Positions 45,912-58,400 of a stretch of DNA of 64,000 nt are shown in pieces. Both the position numbers and the translations under genes were made by a program. A model generated the notes under the pieces. That model made no database searches. It was not told the DNA's origin and worked only from the letters and a program-made list of their open reading frames with translations. This stretch comes from Okapia johnstoni (taxonomy: Eukaryota; Chordata; Mammalia; Artiodactyla; Giraffidae): assembly GCA_024291935.2 (NCBI GenBank), contig CM044314.1, positions 20,496,001 through 20,560,000 of the forward strand. The letters are read 5' to 3'. The stretch's first letter is position 1. Every line of letters starts with the position of its first letter.

Positions 45912-46140
45912 AGTATGTCAGCTTGTTTCTGTATGTACACATATGTACTGAGCATATGTCATTTGCTATGTGTATATATGTAATGAGTGTATATCAGCTT
46001 GCCTCTGTATATATGCATAAGTGCCAAGCATATGTCCTTTTACTCTCTTGTGTGCATATGTAGGGAATGAGTATATATAAGGTTGCCTCTGGGAGTGTGT
46101 ATGCTTGCATATTTGAGTGTGACAGCTGGACCCTGTGTTT
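45912..46140 (+). repeat. degenerate tandem repeat, three units of about 75-85 bp
   Basis: Unit starts 'agtatgtcagcttgtttctg' (45912), 'agtgtatatcagcttgcctc' (45986) and 'agtatatataaggttgcctc' (46070) align, and each is followed by related TG/TA-rich text with 'agcatatgtc' or 'gtgtgtatg'. The copies have drifted, so this is an old minisatellite-like duplication. Confidence 0.65.
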
Positions 46141-47643
46141 GTACATGCACATTTACATGTGTGTATCCATGCACACATCACTGTATAGAGCAATTCATCA
46201 GTACATGTACATGTGAGCTTGAATGAAGTCAGTGATTTTCTTTCTCTTTCTCCCTTGGCAACCAGTTGAAAATTATTCTCTACAGTCTGATGGCCTTGGA
46301 ACTCATCATCGGGATTAACATAGTTAGATTTGGCTCTTAGTCTGGGTTCCTACTGAAGGGAGTTGTAAAGGTGAAACAGCAAGACCACACACTAAAGCTG
46401 TTTCTCTTAAAGCAGAACAATAGTGCTGAGACCTTGGGCAGCTCTGATAGTGGTGATTTCAACAACAATGGGAGCAGGGGTCAGAGTAGGGCTTGGAGAG
46501 CAAGGACACTAGTGCCATTCATCCAACATTCATATAGAGAGATTGCCCATTACATGCCAGGCAACCATGTTAGGCAGTGAGGAGGGAGAGGTAAACCAGA
46601 TAGACACAGTCCTTGTCTTATTGTCTAACAGAAAGTCAGACTTTAGATGGCAAATTTCAAGAATGAAGAATTTTGTGAAGGATATGTGAAAGCATCAGAC
46701 AGGGACCCTAACTCCAAGGGGTGGGGTTACTAGTATAAGGAAAGCTTCCCCTAAGAAGTGGTATTTAAGCCAACCCTGGAAGACTGATGAAGAGTTAAAA
46801 GGGAGTAGAGAGGGAACAGTATTCTATAAAGGACGTTCAACCTGTAAATGATAAGAATACAGCAAGTTTAAGAAACAGAGAAAAGGCAGCTGTGGTTGAA
46901 GCCTGAAGACTGAGCAGGCAAATGACACAAAGGATAAAGTTAGAGACCAGACCACATAGGGCCTTTTAAGCCAGAGTAAGGATTCATATTTGATCCTATG
47001 ATTATGAATGGAGAATATCCTGCTCAGATTTAAGTCTTTAAAAGATTACTTGGTTATGAAACATTGTAAATCAACTATACTTCAGTTTCAAAAAAAGAGT
47101 ACTTGGTTATCCGCATGAACCGTAAGGTAGGTTAATTATATCTCAGTGACACTGTTGAAAAATAGCTTGGGCTGTAGTGTGCATAATGGATTGGAAAGGC
47201 AAAATGTACCCAAGAAAACCACAGAAGAAAAATTGCAGTAGTCTAGGTAAGGGATCATGGTGGCTTGAAACTAGGGAAGATGAGGATAAGTAAAGGAATT
47301 AGCTTAAGGGGGTAAAGTCAACAGAATTTGGTGACTGACTAGATGTGGGGGTGAGGGAGAGAAATTGTCAAGCCGTGGTTATCCCTAGGTTCAAGGATAT
47401 TTACTAAAATGGCCAACTCTGAAGAAAAAGCAGGTTTGGAGAGAGGATGATGGGCTCAGTTGTAGGCACACTGAGTTTGAGGGGCCAGTGAGGTATCTAT
47501 CACTAGGACTTCCAATAGCAGTTGGATTTATAAGTCTGTTGCTCCTGAGAAATTTACACGGAACACATAAGTATGGAAGACATCAAATAAAAACTAATTG
47601 AAGTCATGGAAGTCAGTGTGACATCTTAAAAGTGTATAAGATA

Positions 47644-47850
47644 CAGTTGACCCTTGAAAAACATGGGTTTGAACTATAAGAGTCCACTCAGTTGTTTTTT
47701 AATAAATAGGTACTATGGTACTACACCATAAAAGGTTGGTTGACTCCTTAAATGCAGAGCTGTGGATACAGAGGGCCAACTGTAAAGTTATATTCAGATT
47801 TTCAACTGTGAGGGGGGTTAGTCCCCCTAGCCCCCATGTGGTTCAAAGGT
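47644..47850 (+). mobile_element. MER2/Tigger-like DNA transposon remnant
   Basis: Terminal 'cagttgacccttgaaaaaca' followed by 'ggtttgaac', later 'ggatacagagggccaactgt' and a reversed terminus near 'gtggttcaaagg'. It is internally deleted and has no transposase. The same family occurs at 56379-56595. Confidence 0.7.
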
Positions 47851-48006
47851 AAACTTACTACAAAATTAGAAGAGAGCCCAGGCTAGGGAAATCTACTCAA
47901 TGTTCTATGGTGACCTAAATGGGAAGGAAATCCAAAAATCAGGGGATTTATGTATACATATAGCTGATTCACTTTGCTCTACAGCAGAAACTAACACAAC
48001 ATTGTA

Positions 48007-48491
48007 AAGCAACTATATACTCCAATAAAAATTAATTAAAAAAAAAAAAAGAGGGCTTCCCTGATAGCTCAGTTGGTAACGAATCCGCCTGCAATGCAGG
48101 AGACCCTGGTTTGATTCCTGGGTCGGGAAGATATGCTAGAGAAAGGGTAGGCTACCCACTCCAGTATTCTTGGGCTTCCCTGGTAGCTCAGTTGGTAAAG
48201 AACATGCCTGCAATGCCAGAGACCTGGGTTCCATCCCTGGGTTGGGAAGATTCCCTGGAGAAAGGAAAGGCTACAAAGCTTCCCTGGTGGCTCAGAAGGT
48301 AAAGAGACTGCCTGCAGCACAGGAGATCCAGGTTCAATCCCTGGGTCAGGAAGATCCCCTGGAGAAGGAAATGGAAACCCACTCCAGTATTCTTGCCTGG
48401 AAAATCCCATGGGCAGAGGAGCCTGGCAGGCTACAGTCCATGGGGTCACAAAGCAACTATAAACTCCATTAAAAATTAATTAAAAAAAAAT
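48007..48491 (+). mobile_element. Bov-tA SINE trimer between about 40-bp direct flanks
   Basis: Three tRNA-like heads lie in tandem: 'gcttccctgatagctcagtt' near 48056, 'gcttccctggtagctcagtt' near 48174 and 'gcttccctggtggctcagaa' near 48290. Only the last has the full BovB-like tail. The left flank (48007-48050, 'aaagcaactatatactccaa' onward) and the right flank (48451-48491, 'aaagcaactataaactccat' onward) are near-identical over about 40 bp including the A-rich end. The left flank is itself the 3' end of an artiodactyl L1. Confidence 0.88.
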
Positions 48492-48895
48492 AGAAAGAAG
48501 AGGGTCTAGGCTGAATCCCTGAGGATCACCAGTGATGGGAACTGTGAAAGAACTGCAAGAAAATTAGAAGGAAACCAGGAAAGAACAGGGTCACAGTGAC
48601 CAAGGAACAAAATGTTTTAAGAAGGAGGACATGCCCACCCAATCAAATGCTGTTGAAAGGTCCTAAATAGTGTCCAATGGATATAGTCACTTGAAGTCAT
48701 CAGTGATCTAAGCAAGAGCCATTTGGTGAAATTGTAGGGACAGGATCCAGATTGGAGCCTTCTGAGAAATGAGTAGGAAGTAGGAAGTAGAAACAGAACG
48801 TTTGGACAGCTTGACTGTGAAGAGAAGAAGAGAAACAAAGCTAGAGGTGACTGGGTGGAGAAGGGACTTTTTGAGATGAGACTGTAAAATATTTA

Positions 48896-49138
48896 GCCAG
48901 TCCAGGTTCGATGCATGAAACAGGGTGCTCGGGGCTGGTGCACCAGGATGACCCGGACGGATGTGATGGGGAGGGAGGTGGGAGGGGGGTTCTGGAAGGG
49001 GAACACATGTACACCCATGGTGGATTCATGTCAATGTATGGCAAAACAAATACAATATTGTAAAGTTCAAAAATATATAAATAAACTAATTTAAAAAATA
49101 ATAATAAATAAAAAAGAAACCATAAAAAAACAAACAAA
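48896..49138 (+). mobile_element. young-looking L1-BT 3' end with 10-bp TSD
   Basis: 'gatgcatgaaacagggtgct', 'gtacacccatggtggattca' and 'tgtatggcaaaacaaataca' are the 3' UTR of the bovid L1-BT family, ending in A-rich sequence. 'aaaatattta' at 48886-48895 and 49139-49148 is the target duplication. Little divergence suggests a relatively recent, strongly 5'-truncated insertion. Confidence 0.88.
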
Positions 49139-49736
49139 AAAATATTTAAAATGATGATAAAGATCCTGGGGTGGGGGAGTTGACTGTACAACACAGGAAA
49201 AAGGATAATCAGGAGTGTAAGCTTCTTGAGAAGACAAGGAGGTGTGGAATTCAAAGCACAGATGGAGGGACTGACTTTTGAGGAAGACACTTTCTTCTTT
49301 GAAACAAGATAGAAGATAGAGTGGAAGGTGACATGGGGGTTGTAGATATGGTATTGAGACACTGAGGAACATCCTGAATCTTGGCTTCAGTATCTCTCTG
49401 AAAAGAAAGGGGGCAGGGCGGAGTGGGAAATTGGGGGTGGGGGTGCTGCATCCAAAGGTAGCTGAAGGCATCTTTGGCCCCACTATAATCTCCATCAGCT
49501 CCCTCTAGGCTGTTCCACTCCAATCTGCATTACCATCTTTATTGTGGGCAGTTGCATTCTCTCAGTCTTACATAAAAAGTTACTTTTTCTTTAAACTGTC
49601 TTATGAGAGTTCTAAGGGAAATGGTCTCTTAAGAAAGTTTGGGCAAAGTGGACCCTTTGCTTTCTGAGTAGTCAATGTGACTCGAGGTAACATAAATTCA
49701 GATTCTCTCCAATCTAGCATGCCTTCTATTCTGTAG

Positions 49737-49856
49737 AAGTGAAAGTGATAGTCGCTCAGTTGTGTCTGACTGTTTTCCACCCCATGGACTGTAGCCTGCC
49801 AGGCTCCCCCATCTCTGGGATTCTCCAGGCAAGAATACTGGAGTGGGTTGCCATTT
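49737..49856 (-). mobile_element. Bov-A monomer (reverse)
   Basis: A single BovB-derived monomer, 'tgatagtcgctcagttgtgt' through 'ggattctccaggcaagaata' to 'gagtgggttgccatttc'. There is no tRNA-like head. Confidence 0.85.
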
Positions 49857-51039
49857 CAAATGCTGACAAATGGTCAAGAGTGATTTAATCACCATTTTGC
49901 AATCACCATGAAATAACTGATTTGAGTAATGATCACCAATGGATCCTAAAACTGTAGGGTGAAAGGTTGTAGGGGACAGGATATTCACGTAGTCTTAAAA
50001 TATCACCCCACAGATAACTTATTAACTATAAACAAAAGGAGATAACTTTATAATGGAAAAATCTAGTAGATGCTGCCTTTGCCAGGTGATCGAATTTAGC
50101 CTCACCAACGGTGGGGCAGCTTTGACCACACGGCTCCGGAAAGGATGTAATGAGAGATAGGTGACATTATCTCTAAGATAGTCTTGCCAAAGAAGTTTAA
50201 CCTGAATCTAATCACGAGGAAGTAATCAAATAAATCCAGAACACGGAGCACATTGATGAGGCCTGGACTTTAAAAGAAATTTAATGTCAGGAGAAATAAT
50301 AAAGGAAAGAGGTTTCTTCTAAATTAAATTAGGCTAAAGACACAAAACAACCAAATGCAATAAACCTTGATTGGATCTGAGAAAATAAACAGCAATAAAA
50401 GACGTTCTTAAGACAACTAGAGAAATGTGAATGTAGACTACATATAGATATTATATAGTAACTCAGAAGATATTACTGTTAATATTAGTTTTCTTCCATG
50501 TAATAATGGAACTGTGGATGTAGGAGCACGCTGAAGAATTAAACGGTGAAGTGTCAAAGTGTGCAACTTTCAAGTGGTTCAAAGAGCAAGAAAAGCAAAC
50601 TGTTAACAATTGGTGAATCTAGGTGAAGGATTAAGAAGAGGATTCTTTAAAAATTCAATGCAATTTCATTACTTCAAACATATTTTTTTGTCATGACCTT
50701 GGATAGCTCTTTGTGCTGCTTAATATGCTAAATTAGATAGAAATCTTTAAAGGCATCATAGCAAGAAAACTGTTCTGCAAAGCTTTTTAGACATAATAGA
50801 ATTTCTAATTTGTGTAGGAGTATAAGTGAATATATGGTAAAAAGGGAGAGAGGGCCACGAAATAATAAAAAGAAAACTCTCTGGGAGTTGAAGACCTTTG
50901 TGTCTAGCACTTAACTTGTGGAGGTGTCTGTTTCCTCATCTGCAAAGCGGGGGTAATAATATTGCCTTTGTCATCCTGCAGTCCAGGCACAGGAGAAACA
51001 GGATAGGAAAAGACTTTATAAACTGGAAATGGGAATGCA

Positions 51040-51250
51040 AGTCATACTATCATGATGTCCTGTTAGCAATGGTTCTTGAGCTTTATTACACCTACCAAGC
51101 AACAGGGAAGATTGTTAAGCGTAGATTCCCAGTCTTGCCCTCAGAGATTCTGATTTCAGCAGGTCTGGGTACGGGTTCAGAACTTGTTTGGGGGAAGCAC
51201 GCCCGATTCTCTGATGCAAGAGATCTGAAACACTCAGGGAGCCACCGAGG
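51040..51250 (+). mobile_element. possible MER5-like hAT remnant
   Basis: 'gcaatggttcttgagcttta', 'cagagattctgatttcagca' and 'ggtctgggtacgggttcaga' follow the MER5 pattern loosely. Confidence 0.5.
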
Positions 51251-51259
51251 ATGTCGTTG

Positions 51260-51466
51260 TTGTTTAGTCACTCAGTCGTGTCCAACTCTTCGTGATCCCA
51301 TGGACTACAGCCCACCAGGCTCCTCTGTCCGTGGGATTTCCCAGGCAAGAAAACTGGAGGGGGTTGCCATTTCCTTCTCCAGGGGATCTTCCCAACCCAG
51401 AGATAGAACCTGTGTCTCCTGTATTGGCAGGCGGATTCTTTACCACTGAGCCACCAGGGAAGCCTG
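51260..51466 (-). mobile_element. Bov-tA SINE (reverse)
   Basis: 'tagtcactcagtcgtgtcca' tail through 'ggggatcttcccaacccaga' to the reversed head 'gagccaccagggaagcc'. Full length. Confidence 0.9.
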
Positions 51467-51484
51467 CTGTGGAAATTACTGTGA

Positions 51485-51660
51485 TCTAAAATTCTTGCTA
51501 CTCAATGTTTGGTCCTTAGATTGGCAACATCACTAGCCCCTGGAAGTTTGTTGGGAATGCAAAATCTGGCTCTCCTCTAGACCTACTGAATCAGAATCTA
51601 CATTTTCAACAAGATGCCCAGGTGATTCTAATGCACGTTAACGTTTGAGAAGCACTAAAT
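51485..51660 (-). mobile_element. MER5A-like hAT transposon
   Basis: 'ttgctactcaatgtttggtc', 'tactgaatcagaatctacat', 'gcccaggtgattctaatgca' and 'gtttgagaagcact' match MER5A order in reverse. Non-coding. Confidence 0.65.
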
Positions 51661-52585
51661 GACAAGACAGATGGGTGACCTCTCTTTTGCCTTGGTCACT
51701 GATTCTCAGCTTGCTGTCAGAAGAACTGGGTACCACCTTTGCCACTGCTGTTATCTTGAACCTCGTGTAGCTCTTCTCTCTGCTTCATTTTGTTTCTGGC
51801 TCATCATTTCTAACAGATGTTGATAAACATAACCAGCCATAAACAGACTAATCAAATCATACTAACCTGGGATCTAAATCTAGTTGAGCTAAATATGCAA
51901 TTTTTTTTATTGCAGTGAAATACCATAAAAGCTACCATCTTCACCATTTTTAAGTGTAAAGTTCAGTGATGTAAAGTACATTCACATTGTTGTGTAACCA
52001 CCTGTAGAACTTTTGGTATCTGACTTTGAATGACACTTAACCTCTCTAAGCTTCATTTCGTTATCTTTAAAATATGGATAATATTCTACTCCTACAGGGT
52101 ATTTTAAGAATAATATGTGAACACGCTTAGGGCCCATAGAAGATACTCAACAAATGCTCATTTCCATCCTTTGACGTAGGTTTCCAGGCAGCCCTGGATG
52201 TTCACAACAGATATCATCTACTGAAAGCAACTGACGAAATGTTGAAAACATACACAAAAATCTACCCATTCTGGGTATATTACTGCCTTAGAACAGGGCA
52301 ATTTGTAAAAGAGAAGGCTTCTATAATCTATAGAAGTGGGCAATTTAAAAGAGCTAAAGTAAACAGCAGCTAATTACATCTTATTGGGAAAGTTACATTT
52401 TGGGAACCAACAACCTTTATGTACGCCTTACATAGAAATTCTTGTATTGCTTCTACTTGGTTTATTTTAGAAACAGTTTAAGTATAATCATTATGCTAAT
52501 TCAATAACTTTCACAAATAACACTTTCAACTTTGAAGTTGACCCACTTGGATGGATGATTTGAATTCCATTTATGTACACACTGG

Positions 52586-52792
52586 GCACCCCAAGTGGCA
52601 CTAGGGGTAAAGAACCTGTCTCCCAGTGCAGGAGACATAAGAGACACGGGTTCGATACCTGGCTGGGGAAGATCCCCTGAGGAGGGCATGGCAATCCACT
52701 CCAGTATTCTTGCCTGGAGAATCCAATGGACAGAGGAGCCTACCAGGCTATGGTCCATAGGGTCGCAATGAGTTGGACACGACTGAAGAAAC
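52586..52792 (+). mobile_element. Bov-tA SINE (diverged head)
   Basis: The head is altered ('caccccaagtggcactaggg'), but 'gggttcgatacctggctggg' and the tail 'gtcgcaatgagttggacacg' are clear. A CA-rich end follows. Confidence 0.85.
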
Positions 52793-53842
52793 TTTGCACG
52801 CACACACATATACACATTATCTTTTAAGGAGAATGGTAAATTGAAAACTTGTGTTACATGCAGTAAATTGAAAAGATTAGTTTAACTTCAGATCCAGATG
52901 AATTAGAACAAGGGAAGGGAATTTAGAGATCCTCTCCTCCAACACCCTCATTTTACACACAAGGGAATTAGATTAATCCAGAGAGTGATGAGTGCGTCCT
53001 GGTGTCACTTGACCTTGAAGGATGGGTAACACTTCAGCAAGTGATGAGGAGAGGTTGTAGAAAGGCTGACAGCATTCCAGGTAGAGGGATCAACAGAAGT
53101 AATTTCACAGAGCCTGGCTCTGAAACTGAGAGATGATGAGTGTGTTCAGGGATTGTCACAGAGTGGGAAGGTTGGAGGGAGAAATTAAGATGAAGTTTCG
53201 TGATGGAAGAAGAGAGTCTTGGATTGTCCTATGACACAGAATATCAGAAGAAAGGTGCAGGGTTTTTCAGGGTGGGGGGGTGGTTGTATAGTTTGTGTGG
53301 CCCTTTCATGTTTATATTCTCATGTAATCATTTTGGCAATCTTGGAAAGTAGGTATTTTACAGATGATGGTCTAATATTTAGGAGGCCATGTTCTTTGTA
53401 AAGCAAAGGCTTGAATGCAGGCTCTGAATAGAAAGACTGCATTCTGATTCTCAAAAGCATGAGCTCCAGAGCGAGGCCACTTGGGTTCAAATCTCTCTGG
53501 CCCCATTTAGAAGCCATATGACCTTAAGAGAAAAGATAATAATAATAACAACTAAAACTTAAGAGTGTCTGTGTGCCAAGCTTCGTTCTAAATACATACA
53601 AGTACTCATTTAATCCAACAGCCCTAGGGTATGTATTCTATTACTATCACTATTTTAAAGCCTCTCCCTTCAAAAAAGAAAAAGAGGAAGGAACTTGGAT
53701 GCATTTCCCTCCTAAATTCTCTGTTCTCAGTTTATCATCTAATCTCAACTCCTTGGCATTCCACTCATAGCCTCCCCACTTGTGTCACTGTGGTAGATGA
53801 GATTAGCATTCAAATTTTTCACCTCCTCCCCTCACCAGCTTC

Positions 53843-54046
53843 ATGCTCAGTTGCTCAGTTGTGTCTGACTCTCTGCAACCCTGTGGGCTTTAGCCCACCA
53901 GGCTCCTCTGTCCATGGAATTCTCCAGGCAAGAATACTGGAGTGGGTTGTCATTCCCTTTTCCAGGGGATCTTCTTGACCCAGGGATCGAACCTGGGTCT
54001 CCTACATTGCAGGCTGATTCCTTACCATCCGAGCTACCAGGGAATC
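53843..54046 (-). mobile_element. Bov-tA SINE (reverse)
   Basis: 'gctcagttgctcagttgtgt' tail to 'gagctaccagggaatcc' head. Flanks 'cctcccctcaccagctt' and 'cctccccctcacctgctt' form a slightly diverged target duplication. Confidence 0.9.
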
Positions 54047-54485
54047 CTCCCCCTCACCTGCTTAAGAGGTGTCTACTTCCCTCCCCCTGTCTTTTGGCTC
54101 AATCACATGACGTGCCTTAGCCAAGGAGATATTAGCAGCTATCACACTGACACTTGAAATGTGTTTTCCCAGGTGGGCTTGCCCTCTCGTCCTTCTCCCG
54201 TCACCATGAGAAGGGCTTCCCCTGGACAGCTCCTACCCCTGCAGCTTGGGGCCCCAAGCGACCCCAGCAGTGCCCCCAGACTTCCCAAAGGCTGAGTGAC
54301 TAGAGTGACCACTTTCCATTCTTGCAGAAAGTGTAACACCAGCCCACCCAAAAACTCTCGGAGGCTCAAGGATAAAAATCTGGAACCACACGCACCTCAC
54401 CAGCAGAGCACCAGTCTGAGTTTCCTCCTCGGTTGCTCTGGAAGCTAAACCAGATGAGGAGGCAAAAAAGAACTGGAACCTTAAC

Positions 54486-54606
54486 TTGTTGTTGTTGTTG
54501 TTGCTGCCCTGCACAGCCTGTGGGATCTTAGTTCCTTTACTAGGGATCAAACCTAGGCGCCAGGCAGTGGAAGCGTAGAACCCTAACCGCTGGACCACCA
54601 GGGTTT
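54486..54606 (-). mobile_element. CHR-like tRNA SINE (reverse)
   Basis: Starts with (TTG)n, then 'gcacagcctgtgggatctta', 'gggatcaaacctaggcgcca' and 'cgctggaccaccagggtttt'. Confidence 0.8.
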
Positions 54607-56378
54607 TCCTGGGACCTTACCTTTTGCTGCTTACAGTAGTTCCATTATAACAGGTCCTTTTGATTAAAAACAACCAATTTCTTAAACAGCAGGGTTTGTA
54701 ATTTTTTTCTATCAACAAACCCATAAAAGAGAAAACTCAGAGCAGAACCTAATAAAATATCTTGACAGTAACCGGGAGTTACGACAGGGAATTCAAGTTT
54801 ATAGCTAGAGAAACCCCCACTCTGATGAACACACATGGTGAGTCTTGCCCTCCACACTGGCAGTGCTGTGAGCACAGTTTTCAAGTGGAACTTGAGCTGT
54901 TGATCCCCTCACTCAGGAGTAGCAGGAGCCCCATTCTGTCTACTCTAATCAGTGGCCAACAGTGAAAAAACCTTCACGCACAAAATCTGGGCATCTGGAG
55001 AATGTAGAAATAGAAGTTTTCCACCTAATGATGATAAACTGTGCTGTTAGGTTAATAATCAGCTTGCAAACCCTACTATTATATTGGGTAATAGAGGTTC
55101 AATAGATATGTTCTTTAAAAATCTTACATAAATCACTCTTCTATAGTCAACTCTCATTCTGAATGAACCAAAGCGCTGTTTAAAGAAATGCTGTGGTGAA
55201 ATTTTTCACATAACCCCCACTATCACTCTGGTATCTGTTATGGAAATTTTCTATAGTGGGTATTCCTAAAGCATGGTATCCTTGCGGTTCTTCCCCTACA
55301 GAGCACCATCTCTACAGGGTTGCATCCATGTCACAATGACAACAATAATGTTAAAACGCTTTACATCACTCTTTATTTCAAAAGTGCTTTACTAACATAG
55401 ACTAATCTTTACAACATTCAAGGGAGGTAGATAAGTATTACACCACTTTCACAGATGGAGAAACTGAGGCAGAGATTAGTAAGTTGCATTGAAGGGCATA
55501 ACATATGGCACAATTAGGAAAAGAATGTGTTGCAGTCATGAATCACTGGTGATCTTTCCCGTGACATCTGAGTTCCACCAACACAGAAGTAGCAGATGCC
55601 GCAAGGAAGCAGATGGTCGATATTCTGGCTAGTCTAAGGCTACACACTTCACCTTGTTGATACCACATGTTCAATATGCTGGGTGTTGGCAAGTATCTCC
55701 CTCACATACATTCTCAGGTGACTCCAACTCTAAAACAGGGGTCAGTGGAAACTGTCGTGGGTGCAGGAGAGGCTGCAGAAACAGGGCTGGGAAGGCAGAA
55801 GACAGAAAAGGGCAACGAAGAACAAGAGGACCAGCTGGGAAGCAGCCTAACAGAAAGGAAAGCCGCAGCAGAAAAGAAGTGCTATTCCATTTGAACAGCT
55901 CAGACATCTAGAGATGCTATTAAAAGAGTAATTCTTTGCAATGACATTACAGAGTTACTCTTCATGGCTTTGCCAAATATAATTATCAGGTCCTTCTGAC
56001 ATTCCCGGGAGGCAGAACCATTCCTCTCCCCTGGTCCAGACCAAGTGCTGATGTAATTGACCTGACACTGCAGAAGCTGTTGACAACTCAAATACACTGC
56101 CCTACCATGCCTCTTTCCTTCTGTTGGCTCTCATCTTAAAAAAAAATTAAAAAACAAAGTATTTTAAGATTCTCCCTGAAAAGTTCCTAAAATATTTCCT
56201 AATTTTTAATGCATAAGGTAGCATTCTATGTTTGATTTTTGTAAAGGGGCTGTAATAGGCATACGTGGGAATTAGCCCCTCAGTCAGTGCACCTTTACAC
56301 AACAAGGGACACTTAAAAAATACCCTGAAATTTGTGGGTCCCAAATAGGAGAGAATTGAAGCTCAAGATAAAAGAAAT

Positions 56379-56595
56379 CAGTTGACCCTTGAACAACACA
56401 GGTTTGAACTGCGCAGGTTCACTTATACTCAGATTGTTTTCAACAGCTGGGTACCATAGTACTATACCATCTGCAGTTGGTTGAATCCCCAGATGCGGAA
56501 TTGCAGATACAGAGAGCTGACTGTAAAGTTATAGGCCGATTTTCCACAGCTAGGGTATGTTGGTGCCCTTAGTCCCCCAGTTGCTAAGGGTCAAC
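56379..56595 (+). mobile_element. MER2/Tigger-like DNA transposon remnant
   Basis: Terminus 'cagttgacccttgaacaaca' at 56379 and its reverse-complement relative 'ctaagggtcaaca' at the end. Middle text 'agtactataccatctgcagt' and 'gatacagagagctgactgta' matches the copy at 47644. Internally deleted, no transposase. Confidence 0.75.
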
Positions 56596-57819
56596 AATAG
56601 TCTTTCCTGACCTTTCAAGTGTGAAACCTTTATAAGAGATGGTGATAGATACACCACTAGCTGCAGTGGAGGTACTGATGGCAGAGACAGCACCAAATGA
56701 GTCGGGTGATGAGGACCCAGCGGGGAGGGGTTAAAATGTCAGCTGAACAGGTGCAAGAGGCAGCACGGGCAGCTGAAGCGGCAGAAGTCAGAGCAAAGAA
56801 GTGCCGGCCAAAGAGGAGATGGGAGGAGCTGGTGTTCCAGGCTGAGTGGCAGCAACTGCACTAGTTTGCGTCCAGGCTTCTCCCAGGACATTGTCAGCCA
56901 GATGCATCTTTTATTTCAATCAGCATCATTCTTTCAGGCATCAACTTCAAAACCTTAGTCATCCGCTTCAACAAAAGAAATCTGCTGCCAAGCCCGAGTG
57001 ATTCCACTCCTGCCCTTCACATTGATCTCCCTCATCTTGCACTACAGCCTCCTCTAGGTCCTCCTATCATCTCATCCTAACTAGGGCCAAACCCTCCTAC
57101 CTCGTCTTCTGGACTTGCCTTCTCTAAACCCAGTTCCATCTTCTAATCTTCCTCCTGGAGCACTGTTTTGATCATGTTACTGCCGAATTACCCCATGACC
57201 TCCCAATTAGACGTCTCATTGCATGAATCTTCAACAGGATCTTACATCTAGTGAAGTTCTCCTTTCTGAATCTCTACCTACCAAAATACGAACTCTAAAG
57301 ATTTATCTCAAATGCTACCTCCTCTAGGCAGCCTTCCTTCAACCTTCTTCACTCTCTGCTGAGCTACAAATGCTCTAGAAGATGTGCACTGATCAAATAC
57401 ATGACAGCTGTGTACAAGCTCTCCTACTGGGCTATGTCCATGATTTGGCAGGGCAGGGGATGTATTAGTATTGATCTGTCAATTATCTACAGCACCTGCA
57501 AGAGATGTTTATTGCATTTCCACCTCAGGTAAAGAACTGCTCAAAAGTGGAACGCATTGGGGTATACCTGTTCATAAGTGGAGGCATTACGAGTAAGCTG
57601 TAGATGTCATCTGGCTCTCAGGATAAAGCAAATCCATGACAGAGCTTTTGAGGGATGGGGTGGGAGCAGGCAGGTGGGGCTATTTGTTTTCAAGTCAAGA
57701 GACGTAGCACTGAGGTCCTGTTTTGCCATTCACTAGCTTTCAGACTGGTGCGAGTGTTTCTTCTGAGCATCATTTCCTCAATCCTGCTGGACTTCACAGG
57801 ACTAAGGACCAAATGATAC

Positions 57820-58400
57820 ACGTTTGTGAACTCTGCACCAGTGGGTCTCAGTCTCAATTGGGCATCATCATCCTTTGCAAAGCTTCCCAAAATATAGAAG
57901 ACCAGGCCTCAAACCAGGCAAACTGAATCTCCTGGGAATGGAACCCATTGAGATAAATTTTTTACAAAACATTGTTTCTAATGCAACTCAAGGTTGAAAA
58001 CTGTTATAAACTCATAAATACCATTAACAGTAGAACACGTGCTTTAGCCTGCTGGTTTAATTATCCTTTATTTGTTCAATTAGGAATTAGTTCGATGCTT
58101 TTACAGTTCCATTGTAAGTGTGAGCTCTTTTTGTGTTGTTCTACATTGTTATTTGTGTGATTAGGTGGCAAATTCTGAGAGAATGATAATATATGGCACA
58201 ATGCTGTATACAAAAATGTACCTAACCCAATGGTGGTGTTTTTTTTGTTTTTTTTAAGACCAGGGTCCTCTAAAACCTTGCTGCACAAAATCATGGTGAC
58301 CAGAGAAGCAGAACTGGCATAACCTGGGAGCTTGTAAGAAATGCACAGTCTCAAGCCCCATGCCAGAATCGGCATATTAAGGAGATTTCCAGGTGGACCA
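57820..58400. mobile_element. possible MER5-type hAT remnants
   Basis: 'agtgggtctcagtctcaatt' ... 'gaatctcctgggaatggaac' (57838-57945) and 'agaactggcataacctggga' ... 'aagaaatgcacagtctcaag' (58305-58365) look like decayed MER5-family pieces. Weak matches only. Confidence 0.4.
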
